From Streptosporangium canum (GTDB lineage Bacteria > Actinomycetota > Actinomycetes > Streptosporangiales > Streptosporangiaceae): a DNA stretch of 64,000 nucleotides. The DNA is taken from NCBI RefSeq assembly GCF_900113865.1, contig NZ_FOQY01000005.1, forward strand, positions 121,388-185,387, read 5' to 3'. Position numbers and translations under genes: made by a program. Below, piece after piece: positions 33,258 to 41,924 of the stretch. Each line of letters opens with the position of its first letter. Positions within the stretch are counted from its first letter, which is position 1. The notes beneath the pieces are model-generated. The model had not been told where the DNA came from, made no database searches, and was given only the letters and a program-made list of their open reading frames with translations.

Positions 33258-34864
33258 GCCACCAGACGCTGTCCACGATCCTGTTCCTGCTCTTCGTCGC
33301 GGTGACGCTGGGCATCACCTTCAAGGCGAGCCGCAGCAACAAGGACGCCGCCGACTTCTACGCCGGCGGCCGCTCCTTCAGCGGCGCGCAGAACGGCCTG
33401 GCGATCGGCGGCGACTACATGTCGGCGGCGAGCTTCCTGGGCATCGCCGGGATCATCGCGCTGTCGGGATACGACGGCTTCCTGTACTCGATCGGCTTCC
33501 TGGTCGCCTGGCTGGTGGCGCTGCTGCTGGTCGCCGAGCTGATGCGCAACTCCGGCAAGTTCACCATGGCCGACGTGCTGGCCTTCCGGATGAGCCCGCG
33601 GCCGGTCCGCACCGCGGCGGGCGTCTCCACCATCGTCGTGTCGATCTTCTACCTACTGGCCCAGATGGTCGGGGCGGGCGCGCTGGTCGGCCTGCTGCTC
33701 GGCATCACCTCTCCGACCGGCAAGGCGCTCACCATCGTCGGCGTCGGCCTGCTGATGATCGTCTACGTGGTCGTCGGCGGCATGAAGGGCACCACCTGGG
33801 TGCAGATCGTCAAGGCCGTGCTGCTGATGACCGGTGCGACCCTGATCACCCTGCTGGTGCTCGGCAAGTACGGGTTCAACCTCTCGGCCCTGCTCGGCGA
33901 GGCCGCCGCACAGAGCGGCAAGGGCGACGCGTTCCTCAACCCGGGCCTGAAGTACGGTACCGAGGCTCAGGGGATCGCCGGCAAGCTCGACCTGATCAGC
34001 CTGGGCCTGGCGCTGGTGCTCGGCACCGCGGGCCTGCCGCACATCCTGATCCGCTTCTACACGGTCCCCACCGCCAAGGAGGCCCGCAAGTCGGTGCTCT
34101 GGGGCATCGGCATCATCGGCGTCTTCTACCTGCTCACCCTCGTGCTGGGCTTCGGCGCCGCGGCGCTGGTCGGCGGCAAGGCGATCGTGGCGCAGGACAA
34201 GGCGGGCAACACCGCGGCGCCGATGCTCGCCGAGGCGGTCGGCAACGCCATCTTCGGCGAGGTGGGCGGCACGATCCTGCTGGCCGTCATCGCGGCCGTC
34301 GCGTTCGCCACGATCCTGGCGGTCGTCGCCGGCCTGACGCTGGCCTCCTCCTCCAGCTTCGCCCACGACCTCTACGCCCACGTGTTCAAGCGCGGCAACG
34401 TCACCGACAAGGAGGAGGTCCTGGTCGCCAGGATCTCCGCCTTCGTCATCGGCGCGGTCGCCATCGGGCTCGGCATCCTCGCGCAGGGGCAGAACGTGGC
34501 CTTCCTGGTCGCGCTCGCCTTCGCGGTGGCCGCCTCCGGCAACCTTCCCGCGATCCTCTACAGCCTGTTCTGGAAGAGGTTCAACACCGCCGGCGCGGTG
34601 TCGGCCATCTACGGCGGCCTGGTCTCCGCGCTGATCCTGGTGGTCTTCTCGCCGGTCGTGTCGGGCAGCGCCACCGCGCTGTTCCCGGACGCCGACTTCG
34701 CCTGGTTCCCGCTGAGCAACCCTGGCCTCATCTCGATCCCGATCGGATTCCTGGCCGGATTCGTCGGCGCGCGGCTCAGCAAGGAGTACAACCCGGCCAA
34801 GTACGCCGAGATCGAGGTCCGCTCGCTGACCGGCATCGGCGCGGAGAAGGCCGCCCAGCACTGA
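33254..34864 (+). CDS. actP: Cation/acetate symporter
   Basis: 536 aa, 13 membrane helices. RSNKDAADFYAGGRSFSGAQ, GDYMSAASFLGIAGIIALSG and GLPHILIRFYTVPTAKEARK are ActP signatures; length fits. Imports acetate or related monocarboxylates with sodium or protons. ATG overlaps the DUF485 stop. A closer ActP match than the 24802 transporter, and not linked to a two-component system. Confidence 0.92.
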   Translation: MSHQTLSTILFLLFVAVTLGITFKASRSNKDAADFYAGGRSFSGAQNGLAIGGDYMSAASFLGIAGIIALSGYDGFLYSIGFLVAWLVALLLVAELMRNSGKFTMADVLAFRMSPRPVRTAAGVSTIVVSIFYLLAQMVGAGALVGLLLGITSPTGKALTIVGVGLLMIVYVVVGGMKGTTWVQIVKAVLLMTGATLITLLVLGKYGFNLSALLGEAAAQSGKGDAFLNPGLKYGTEAQGIAGKLDLISLGLALVLGTAGLPHILIRFYTVPTAKEARKSVLWGIGIIGVFYLLTLVLGFGAAALVGGKAIVAQDKAGNTAAPMLAEAVGNAIFGEVGGTILLAVIAAVAFATILAVVAGLTLASSSSFAHDLYAHVFKRGNVTDKEEVLVARISAFVIGAVAIGLGILAQGQNVAFLVALAFAVAASGNLPAILYSLFWKRFNTAGAVSAIYGGLVSALILVVFSPVVSGSATALFPDADFAWFPLSNPGLISIPIGFLAGFVGARLSKEYNPAKYAEIEVRSLTGIGAEKAAQH

Positions 34865-34980
34865 GCCGGACCGCCCGGCACCGAGCCGGCCACCCAGCTG
34901 AGTGGACCGCCCGGCACTGAGCGGGCCGCCCGGCACCGAGGGCGGACCGACGAGTGCTGAGTGGGCCGACCAGCACGAGC
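34863..34980 (+). repeat. Degenerate tandem repeat of about 19 bp
   Basis: Six or more imperfect units with the core GAG-C-GG-CCGCCCGGCAC follow the actP stop (for example GAGTGGACCGCCCGGCACT and GAGCGGGCCGCCCGGCACC). Spacing varies between 17 and 21 bp. No open frame runs through it. It lies directly upstream of a terminator. Confidence 0.6.
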
Positions 34981-34982
34981 CC

Positions 34983-35021
34983 CGGCGGGGGCCCGGCCGC
35001 ACCACGGCCGGGCCCCCGCCG
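34983..35021. terminator. 17-bp bidirectional hairpin terminator
   Basis: Arms 34983-34999 and 35005-35021 are perfectly complementary with a 5-nt loop (CACCA), between the convergent actP and aldo/keto reductase genes. Confidence 0.75.
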
Positions 35022-35028
35022 TACGGCG

Positions 35029-35952
35029 TCAGCGGGACGCCACGTCCAGCATCGCCAGCTCGTCCTCGCTCAGGGTCAGCCCGGCGACGGCGAGCAGCGG
35101 CCTGAGCTGTTCGACGTCGCGGGCGCTGGCGATCGGCGCGGCCACCGTGGGCTGGGCGGCCAGCCAGGCGAGCGCGACGGCCGCCGGGGCGACGTCGTGG
35201 GCGGCGGCCACCTTGTCCAGGGCCTCCAGCACCCGGGGGCCGCGCTCGGTCTTCAGATACGCCGAGGCCTGGCCCGCGCGGGGGCTGTCCACCTCGACCC
35301 CGGGCCGGTACTTGCCGGTCAGGAATCCACGGGCCAGCCCGTGGTACGGCGTGCTGGTCAGCCCTTCGGCGGCCACCACATCGCGCAGCGGGCCCTCGTA
35401 GCCGCGCTCCACCAGGTTGTAGGGCTGCTGCAGCACCCCGTAGCGGGCCAGGCCGTCCCGGTCGGAGATCGCCAGCGCCTCGGCCAGCCGCTCGGGGCCG
35501 TAGTTGGAGGCGCCGATGTTACGGACCTTGCCCTCGCGGATCAGGGAGTCGAACGCGCCGAGGGTCTCCTCCAGCGGGGTCCCGGCGTCGTCGATGTGCG
35601 CCCAGTACAGGTCGATGTGGTCGGTCCGCAGCCGCCGCAGCGAGTCTTCGGCGGCCGCGCGGATGTTGGCCGCGGACAGGCCGGGACGGCTGGCCAGCGA
35701 GCCCACTTTGGTGGCCACCACGATCTGGTCGCGGTTGCCGCGGGCGGCCATCCACTCCCCGATGATCGTCTCCGACTCCCCGCCGGGGTGCCCGGGAACC
35801 CACTCGGAGTAGACGTCGGCGGTGTCGACGAAGTTACCGCCGGCCTCGACGTAGGCGTCCAGGACGGCGAACGAGGCGTCGCGGTCCGCGGTCCAGCCGA
35901 ATACGTTGCCACCCAGGCAGAGCGGGAAGAGGTTCAGCTCAGAAAGGCTCAT
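35029..35952 (-). CDS. Aldo/keto reductase
   Basis: 307-aa (alpha/beta)8 NADPH-dependent oxidoreductase. GGNVFGWTAD at the start, DTADVYSEWVPG with catalytic Asp and Tyr, VVATKVGSL with the Lys, and a His in IDLYWAHID complete the tetrad; the C-terminal cofactor segment is VAAPIASARDVEQLRPLL. Start ATG 35952 lies 7 nt after TAGGCT with no ribosome site (leaderless); an upstream ATG at 35985 is less likely. Substrate unknown. Confidence 0.88.
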   Translation of the reverse strand: MSLSELNLFPLCLGGNVFGWTADRDASFAVLDAYVEAGGNFVDTADVYSEWVPGHPGGESETIIGEWMAARGNRDQIVVATKVGSLASRPGLSAANIRAAAEDSLRRLRTDHIDLYWAHIDDAGTPLEETLGAFDSLIREGKVRNIGASNYGPERLAEALAISDRDGLARYGVLQQPYNLVERGYEGPLRDVVAAEGLTSTPYHGLARGFLTGKYRPGVEVDSPRAGQASAYLKTERGPRVLEALDKVAAAHDVAPAAVALAWLAAQPTVAAPIASARDVEQLRPLLAVAGLTLSEDELAMLDVASR

Positions 35953-36056
35953 GGTTCTCAGCCTATTTGCTGAATAATCGCGCACTTCGCGGGCATCCCC
36001 GGCAAGCGGTTGACAGTTATTATGTGCGACGTCAATAAGGACTGTCGGAGGCTCTC

Positions 36057-37115
36057 ATGGCACCCGGTTCACGGCTACGCGGATTCTTCGTCGGCGCTGT
36101 GATCGCGGGCGGGCTGACCGTCCTCGTCGTGGCCGCCGCGATCGCCCTCGTCACCAACCAGCGCCACGCGGTCTCCGGGCCGGTCGGCGCTCCGGTCAGC
36201 GCTCCGGTCACCGCCTCAGCCGGCGCCTCGGCCTCCACGCAGCCGCCGAAGACCTCCGGCGACATCGAGGTGGTCAAGGAACGGCGGCTCGGCGAACGCC
36301 GGATGGATCTGACCCTCCGTTCCACGGCCCTCGACGACGTCACCACGGTCCGGCTGCTGCTGCCCAAAGGCTGGTCCAGGGATTCCGGCAGAACCTGGCC
36401 GGCGCTCTGGCTGCTCCACGGCGGTCTCGACGGCTACCAGGGATGGTCGAAGTCGGATGTCGCGGAGATGACCGAGAACGAGCAGGTCATCGTGGTGATG
36501 CCCGACGGGGGCAAGTGCGGCAGCTACTCCGACTGGTACAACGGCGGCGACGGGGGCCCGCCCCGGTGGGCGACCTACCACCTCAAGGAACTGCTGCCCC
36601 TGCTGGAGAGCCGGTACGCCGCGAGCGGGGAGCGGGCCGTCGCCGGATACTCCATGGGCGGCCAGGGAGCGATGCTCTACGCCGCGACCGGGAACTTCAG
36701 GGCCGCGGCCTCCTTCAGCGGCGCGGTGCACACCCTCATGCCCGGAGCCGACGTGGCCGTCTTCCTCGGCACCACGGCGGGCTGCTTCGGCACCGACTGG
36801 AAGCGCATCTGGGGTGACCCCCGCGGCGACCGCGAGGTCTGGCGGGCCCATGACCCCTACCACCTGGCGGCCCGGCTCCGCGGGGTCCGGCTCTACGTGG
36901 CCGCCGGTGACGGCCGGAAGAGGCGGGGCGAGCTGTTCGGCGACATCACCGAGGAGCTGGCCGGCAAGGCCTCCAGGGCCTTCGCCGACCGGCTCAAGGA
37001 GCTCGGCATCCCCGTCGAGACCCACTTCTACGGCGGCCGCCACAACATGACCTACTGGAACAGGGAGCTCCGCCGCGCGCTGCCGATGCTGCTCGACTCC
37101 GTCGGGGCCAAGTGA
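36057..37115 (+). CDS. Membrane-anchored or secreted esterase (antigen 85/esterase D-like)
   Basis: 352 aa. ATG after GGAGG. A basic N-terminus and hydrophobic stretch (FFVGAVIAGGLTVLVVAAAI) act as signal anchor, then a Thr/Ala/Pro-rich linker (to about residue 68). The alpha/beta-hydrolase domain has WLLHGGLDGYQGW, the nucleophile elbow GYSMGG with S199, and a late GGRHNMTYW holding the catalytic His. Esterase family PF00756 includes mycolyltransferase-like and feruloyl-esterase-like proteins. Extracellular hydrolysis of an ester is the safest inference. Confidence 0.85.
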   Translation: MAPGSRLRGFFVGAVIAGGLTVLVVAAAIALVTNQRHAVSGPVGAPVSAPVTASAGASASTQPPKTSGDIEVVKERRLGERRMDLTLRSTALDDVTTVRLLLPKGWSRDSGRTWPALWLLHGGLDGYQGWSKSDVAEMTENEQVIVVMPDGGKCGSYSDWYNGGDGGPPRWATYHLKELLPLLESRYAASGERAVAGYSMGGQGAMLYAATGNFRAAASFSGAVHTLMPGADVAVFLGTTAGCFGTDWKRIWGDPRGDREVWRAHDPYHLAARLRGVRLYVAAGDGRKRRGELFGDITEELAGKASRAFADRLKELGIPVETHFYGGRHNMTYWNRELRRALPMLLDSVGAK

Positions 37116-37140
37116 GCCCGCCGGGCGCCGTACGGGACGG

Positions 37141-38763
37141 TCAGTGGCCGCCGGACAGGTCCATGTCACGCGGTGTGAGCAGCCAGACCGCGACGGCGGC
37201 GGCCAGCATGAGGCCGCCGCCGGCCGCGCCGGTCACCACCAGCGAGTCGGTGAAGGCGGCCTGGGCCTGGCGGGCCAGCTCGGTCCCGGCCCGGCCCACG
37301 GCCCCGGTCACCTCCAGCGCCCCGCCCAGTGACTCGCGGACCGCCTCGGCGGCCTGGCCGGTGACGCCCCTCGCGGCCAGCTCGGCCGGCGAGAGCTCGT
37401 TGCGGTAGACCGCTGCGGCGACGCTGCCGAGGACGGCCACGCCCAGTGCCCCGCCCAGCTCGTAGCTGGTCTCCTCGATCGCGGCTGCGCTGCCGGCCTT
37501 CTCGGGCGGCGCGCCGGACATGATGACCGCCGAGGCGATCGCCAGCGACCCCATGCCGGCGCCGATCAGCAGGAGCGCCGCGGCCACGGCCGGGTAGGGG
37601 AGAGGTGCCGGTGCGACGGGAAGCACGAGGAACCCGGCGGCGGCGACGGCGAGACCTCCGGCCAGCACCGTCCGGGGGCCGAGCCGGCCGGCCAGGCTGG
37701 GGGCGAGCGGCGAGACGAGCCCCGCGCCGACCGCGGCCGGCAGCAGCCGCACCCCCGTCTCCAGCGGGGAGTATCCCTGCACCAGCTGCATCCACTGGGC
37801 CACCAGCAGCATCATCCCGGCCATCGCGATGGAGGTGGTCAGCGCGGCGACGGTGCCCGCGGTGAAGGAGGGGCGGCCGAACAGGCGGACCTCCAGCAGC
37901 GGATCGGGCCGGTCGAGGCAGCGCTTGACGAACCAGGTGATCGTCACCGCCGCGACGGCGAGGGCGATCAGCGCGCTGGGGTCGCCGAGCCCGTCCTTGC
38001 CGATGTGCTTGATCGCCCACACCAGGGCGACCATGCCCACGATCGACAGCACGGTGGCCACCGCGTCCCAGCGGCCCGGACGCGGGTTGCGGGACTCGGG
38101 CAGCAGCAGGAGCCCCGCGATGATCGCCGCGGCCATCACCGGGACGTTCACCAGGAACGCGGCGTGCCAGCTGAACCTCTCCAGCAGCGCTCCGCCGAGG
38201 ATCGGTCCCAGCGCGGCGCCGAGCGCGGCCATGGCCGACCAGACGCCCAGCGCGGTGGCCCGCTCCCTCGGGTCGGTGAACAGGGTACGGATCATCGACA
38301 GCGTGGACGGCATGATCATGGCACCGCCGACGCCGAGGAGCGCCCGTACCGCGATCACCTCGCCGGGGCTGTCGGCCGCCAGCACTCCGACCGAGGCGAG
38401 GCCGAAGATCGCGAATCCGGTGAGCAGCATCCTCTTGCGGCCCCACCGGTCGCCCAGCGCGCTCAAGGTGACCAGCAGGCCGGACAGCACGAGCGCGTAG
38501 ACGTCCACCATCCACAGCAGCTGCACCGAGTCCGGCCTCAGGTCGGCGGAGATCGCGGGCAGCGCCACGTTGAGGACGGTCATGTCCATGACCACCAGCA
38601 GCAGGCTCGCGGACAGGACGCCGAGCCCCGCCCAGCGGCGTGGGTGCGGTGGCGCGCCGGCCGCCGATCCCGGTTCCGGGGCGCGCGTCACGGAGTCTCC
38701 GGTGGATGGTTCCGGTGTGTGTGTCACGGAGTCTCCGGCGGACGGTTCCGGGTTGTGCGTCAC
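37141..38763 (-). CDS. DHA2-family (EmrB/QacA type) drug efflux transporter
   Basis: 540 aa, 14 predicted helices. GVLSASLLLVVMDMTVLNVA (with the D1 motif), SALGDRWGRKRML after helix 2, and a long C-terminal pair define the 14-helix DHA2 group. It starts with GTG 38763, overlapping the TetR stop (GTGA). The first 36 residues are three 12-residue repeats (VTHNPEPSAGDS, VTHTPEPSTGDS, VTRAPEPGSAAG); each copy begins with GTG after a GGAGA-like stretch, so the true start is uncertain. Co-transcribed with, and probably repressed by, the TetR upstream. Confidence 0.9.
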   Translation of the reverse strand: MTHNPEPSAGDSVTHTPEPSTGDSVTRAPEPGSAAGAPPHPRRWAGLGVLSASLLLVVMDMTVLNVALPAISADLRPDSVQLLWMVDVYALVLSGLLVTLSALGDRWGRKRMLLTGFAIFGLASVGVLAADSPGEVIAVRALLGVGGAMIMPSTLSMIRTLFTDPRERATALGVWSAMAALGAALGPILGGALLERFSWHAAFLVNVPVMAAAIIAGLLLLPESRNPRPGRWDAVATVLSIVGMVALVWAIKHIGKDGLGDPSALIALAVAAVTITWFVKRCLDRPDPLLEVRLFGRPSFTAGTVAALTTSIAMAGMMLLVAQWMQLVQGYSPLETGVRLLPAAVGAGLVSPLAPSLAGRLGPRTVLAGGLAVAAAGFLVLPVAPAPLPYPAVAAALLLIGAGMGSLAIASAVIMSGAPPEKAGSAAAIEETSYELGGALGVAVLGSVAAAVYRNELSPAELAARGVTGQAAEAVRESLGGALEVTGAVGRAGTELARQAQAAFTDSLVVTGAAGGGLMLAAAVAVWLLTPRDMDLSGGH

Positions 38764-39320
38764 GCGGTCCCCCGGAGAAAGGTGTCCAGCAGCGTCCGCT
38801 CGATGTCCCTGCGGGCGACGTCGCCCCGCCGCAGGCTCTCGCGTACGGCGACGAGCAGGCCGTACACGGTGTTGCTGATCCACCTGACCGGCAGGTCGGA
38901 GCGGAGCACGCCCGCCCGCTGGGCGGCCAGGTAGAAGGCGATCTCGCGCCCCTCCAGCTCGTCGGCGCGCTCCTGCAGCCCGGGCAGTTTGGTCATGACG
39001 TGCTCGGTCAGCGCGAAGCCGTGCTCCTGCACGTCGTCCACCAGGCCGGCGAGCAGCTCGTGCAGGGCGGTGGTGATGCGCTCGGGGTCGGCGGAGGCGG
39101 CGGCCTCCTCGATCGCGGCCTGCCGCTGCACCCGCTCCCACCCGTCGAGCGCCCTGCTCCCGAGGACCACGAGCAGCTCCTCCCTGCCGGTGAAGTACCG
39201 GTGGAGCGTGGCGCGGCTGACCCCGGTGGCCTCGGCGATCTGGGCCATGGAGGCGGTCGGGTCCCCGTTCAGGTGGCGTATCGCCAGGGCGATGATCTGG
39301 TCGCGGCTTACAGCCACCAC
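38760..39320 (-). CDS. TetR/AcrR repressor of the efflux gene
   Basis: 186 aa. Residues 1-50 hold the HTH (ASMAQIAEATGVSRATLHRY, then FTGREELLVVL); the rest is a helical ligand domain. GTG 39320 (or 39317) with CGGAGATGA. The C-terminus overlaps the DHA2 start, so both form an operon. An 11-bp inverted repeat with one mismatch at 39333-39358, 13 bp upstream, is a likely autoregulatory operator. Ligand unknown, probably a substrate of the pump. Confidence 0.9.
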   Translation of the reverse strand: MVAVSRDQIIALAIRHLNGDPTASMAQIAEATGVSRATLHRYFTGREELLVVLGSRALDGWERVQRQAAIEEAAASADPERITTALHELLAGLVDDVQEHGFALTEHVMTKLPGLQERADELEGREIAFYLAAQRAGVLRSDLPVRWISNTVYGLLVAVRESLRRGDVARRDIERTLLDTFLRGTA

Positions 39321-39332
39321 TCATCTCCGTTT

Positions 39333-39358
39333 CGTTTGAGACAATTCTGTTTCAAACG
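39333..39358 (-). promoter_or_regulatory. Candidate TetR operator
   Basis: CGTTTGAGACA (39333-39343) and TGTTTCAAACG (39348-39358) are inverted with a 4-nt spacer and one mismatch. It resembles known TetR-family operators that read TTTGAGACA..TGTCTCAAA. A/T-rich and 13 bp from the repressor start. Confidence 0.65.
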
Positions 39359-39531
39359 ATACGTGATCGCATCAAGGTTCTGGTACGGCACCCCCCGGCG
39401 CGGCCTCCGCCTCCCCGCACGGCGCGGCCTCACCGCCCCGGCACGGCACCTGCCTCCCGCTACGGCGCGCGTACGGCGCTCTCTCCCCGGTGGCATGGAA
39501 ATCCGGCCTGGCCGGGGGCTATGGTCAGGCT

Positions 39532-40125
39532 GTGGCCAGCCTCAGACAGCGCTCCGGCAGGTCCGGGCGCGCGCGTGACGCCTCGGATCCCGGCACGCGC
39601 ACCCGTATCCTCGACGCCGCCGAAGAGCTGTTCGCCGGGGGCGGCTACGAGGCGACGCCCACGGCGGAGATCGCCCGGCTGGCCGGCGTGCCCAAGGGGC
39701 TCGTCTTCCACTACTTCCCCAAGAAGATCGACGTGCTCGTCGCGCTGATCGACGAGCGCACGCTCGTGGAGGAGCTCCCCGAGGTGGAAGCCGTCCCCGG
39801 CGACGCGGCGGGGACCCTGTCGCGGCTGGCCCGGCGCCTGCCGCTCAGCGCCTCCCCGGCGATGCGCCGCATCCTGTTCCGCGAGGCGGACACGCACGGC
39901 TCGGTCCGCGACCGGCTCGGCCGCCTGAACGGTGAGATCATCCGGCGGGCCCGGTTCGCGCTGGAGCTGGCGCTGCCCACGGCGCGCGGCGACGCCGCCC
40001 GGCTGGAGGTGGCCGCGGTCACCTTCGCCGCGGTGCTGCTCTACCAGGAGAACCTCTGCCAGCTCACCGGCCACCACATCGATCCCGACGCGGTCGCCGA
40101 GCTGATCGCCCACGCCCTGGGGTGA
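39532..40125 (+). CDS. TetR-family regulator
   Basis: 197 aa. HTH in residues about 20-65 (GTRTRILDAAEELFAGGGYE; TAEIARLAGVPKGLVFHYF), followed by a helical C-terminal domain. GTG 39532 lies 6 nt after TATGGT and lacks a ribosome site (leaderless). It is divergent from the efflux TetR (distance about 210 bp) and convergent with the wax ester synthase; its target cannot be told. Confidence 0.85.
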   Translation: MASLRQRSGRSGRARDASDPGTRTRILDAAEELFAGGGYEATPTAEIARLAGVPKGLVFHYFPKKIDVLVALIDERTLVEELPEVEAVPGDAAGTLSRLARRLPLSASPAMRRILFREADTHGSVRDRLGRLNGEIIRRARFALELALPTARGDAARLEVAAVTFAAVLLYQENLCQLTGHHIDPDAVAELIAHALG

Positions 40126-40152
40126 GCTCCGCCCGCGGCCGGACGGCCCGCC

Positions 40153-41634
40153 TCAGGCGGGGACGGTCTCCCGGGCCGTCCGGGGCTCGGCCGGCTCGGC
40201 CAGCTCCGTCAGCTCGTCCATGGCCTCCCGCAGGTGACCCATCAGCCGCCACACGTCCTCCACCCGGTCGGGGCAGGCGAGGATGCCGAAGTCCAACGAG
40301 CCGTCATAGGAGAAGCAGGTGATGTTGACCCCGCCGCTCAGGTCGGTCAGCACCGACATCGGGTGGTAGGCGAGCATCCGTGCCCCGCACAGATACAGCG
40401 GGAGCCGGGGCCCGGGGACGTTGGAGACGATCAGGTTGATCGGCGGCAGCACGATCGAGGCCAGCCGGAAGATCGTGGAGGTCGCGCGCGCGGTGACGGC
40501 CGCGGGCAGCATCGAGGACAGCTCGCCCAGCCAGGTGGCGGGGGAGCCGGCGAAGCGCCGCTTGGCCGCGCGCATCGTCCGCCCCGTGACCCGCAGCCGG
40601 TCGAGGGGATCGGCGAGGTCGGTCGGCATCGGGGTGATCATGACCGAGAGCTGGTTGCCGACCACGTCCCGGGCACTCGACGTGCGGACCGCGACCGGGA
40701 CCGCGGCGATCAGCGGCCGGTCCGGCAGGCAGCCGTGCTCGCGGAGCCAGGAACGCAGCGCCGAGGCGCACAGCGTCATGACCACGTCGTTGACGCTGAG
40801 CCCGAAGACCCCGGCGACCCGCTTGACGTCCGCCAGCGGGATCGAGCCGTAGGAGAAGCGCCGTCCGGCGCTGATCGGGCCGTTGAACGGCGTGCGCGGG
40901 GCGGCCAGGGAGGGCGTCTCCGGCAACTCCCGGCGGTCTTTCCGGACCATCCGGGTCGCGGCGGCCACCGTCCGTGCCCCGGGCAGCGCCGCGGCCACCG
41001 GGATCGCGTCGAGGTCGGCCGCCATCCTGCCCAGCGAGCGCAGCGCTCTGACCGGGTGGGCCACCGACCGGGTCAGGGCCGCCGCGAGCATCGCGACCGG
41101 GCCGGGGGCGGTGGTCGCCGCCGGGGCGGCCGGCGGGTCGACCACGCGGCGCTCGGGGGTGAGGTCCAGCAGGGCGGCGAGGGTCTCGGCGCCCGACACC
41201 CCGTCGATGGCGCAGTGGTGGACCTTGGCGTAGAGGGCGGCCCGGCCGCCGCTCAGGCCCTGGATGAGGTGCATCTCCCAGAGCGGCCGGGTCCGGTCCA
41301 GCCGCCGCTCGTGGAGCCGGGCGATCGCCTCGGCGAGCTGTGCCTCGTCGCCGGGCAGGGGGAGGGTCACCTCGTGGACGTGGTCGGCGACGTCGAGGCC
41401 GGGGGCCTCCGTCCAGTAGGGATGGTCCAGGCCGAACGGCACGTCGGCCAGGCGCAGGCTCAGCGCCGGGGCGAGATGCAGCCGCTCGCGCAGCAGCTCG
41501 ACCAGGGCCGCGCGCGTGACGGCGCCCCCGGGAGCCCCGGCCGGGTCGAGGATCGCCACCCCGGCGACGTGGGCCGCGGTGGTCGCCGATTCGGCGTGCA
41601 GGAACTGCGCGTCGAGTGCGGTCAGCTGGCGCAT
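40153..41634 (-). CDS. Wax ester synthase/diacylglycerol acyltransferase
   Basis: 493 aa WS/DGAT. The catalytic HHxxxDG motif is present as HHCAIDG (H139-G145, in YAKVHHCAIDGVSG); N-terminal LTALDAQFLHAE and the C-terminal NLIVSNVPGP are family marks. Uses acyl-CoA to form wax esters or triacylglycerol at the membrane or lipid droplet. Normal length, own promoter. ATG 41634 is at the end of a 290-bp non-coding stretch. Confidence 0.92.
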   Translation of the reverse strand: MRQLTALDAQFLHAESATTAAHVAGVAILDPAGAPGGAVTRAALVELLRERLHLAPALSLRLADVPFGLDHPYWTEAPGLDVADHVHEVTLPLPGDEAQLAEAIARLHERRLDRTRPLWEMHLIQGLSGGRAALYAKVHHCAIDGVSGAETLAALLDLTPERRVVDPPAAPAATTAPGPVAMLAAALTRSVAHPVRALRSLGRMAADLDAIPVAAALPGARTVAAATRMVRKDRRELPETPSLAAPRTPFNGPISAGRRFSYGSIPLADVKRVAGVFGLSVNDVVMTLCASALRSWLREHGCLPDRPLIAAVPVAVRTSSARDVVGNQLSVMITPMPTDLADPLDRLRVTGRTMRAAKRRFAGSPATWLGELSSMLPAAVTARATSTIFRLASIVLPPINLIVSNVPGPRLPLYLCGARMLAYHPMSVLTDLSGGVNITCFSYDGSLDFGILACPDRVEDVWRLMGHLREAMDELTELAEPAEPRTARETVPA

Positions 41635-41924
41635 CGATTGAGCCTCCTCGCGGAGAGCGGAGAGATGGATCCGGCCATCATCGCCCCGGTAGGTTTCCGC
41701 CTCGTTTCCCCCGAGCGAACTCGGGAGTCGGTCACGTCCACACCGGTGGTGTACGAGTTGACCTGCACGTGATCCTGTTTCTGCAGGTTAAGCGGTAAGT
41801 GTCTGCGGAAGAGGGGCGTGCCGCGGTGTGTCGCCGGTGATGACCCGCATCCGGGCTCCGGCGAGCACGTCCAGGTCCATGGAGCGGGCCTCTTTCAGGG
41901 GACGCCGCCGGTGGCTGTGCGCGG
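41635..41924. other. 290-bp interval between divergent genes
   Basis: Contains the wax ester synthase promoter and the end side of the response regulator gene. A 6-bp inverted repeat CCTGCA...TGCAGG (about 41761-41786) lies near GTTGACCTG. No gene supported. Confidence 0.4.

Noticed and set aside
34863-34980. CRISPR array
   Set aside because: Units are adjacent and diverged, without spacers, and there is no cas gene.
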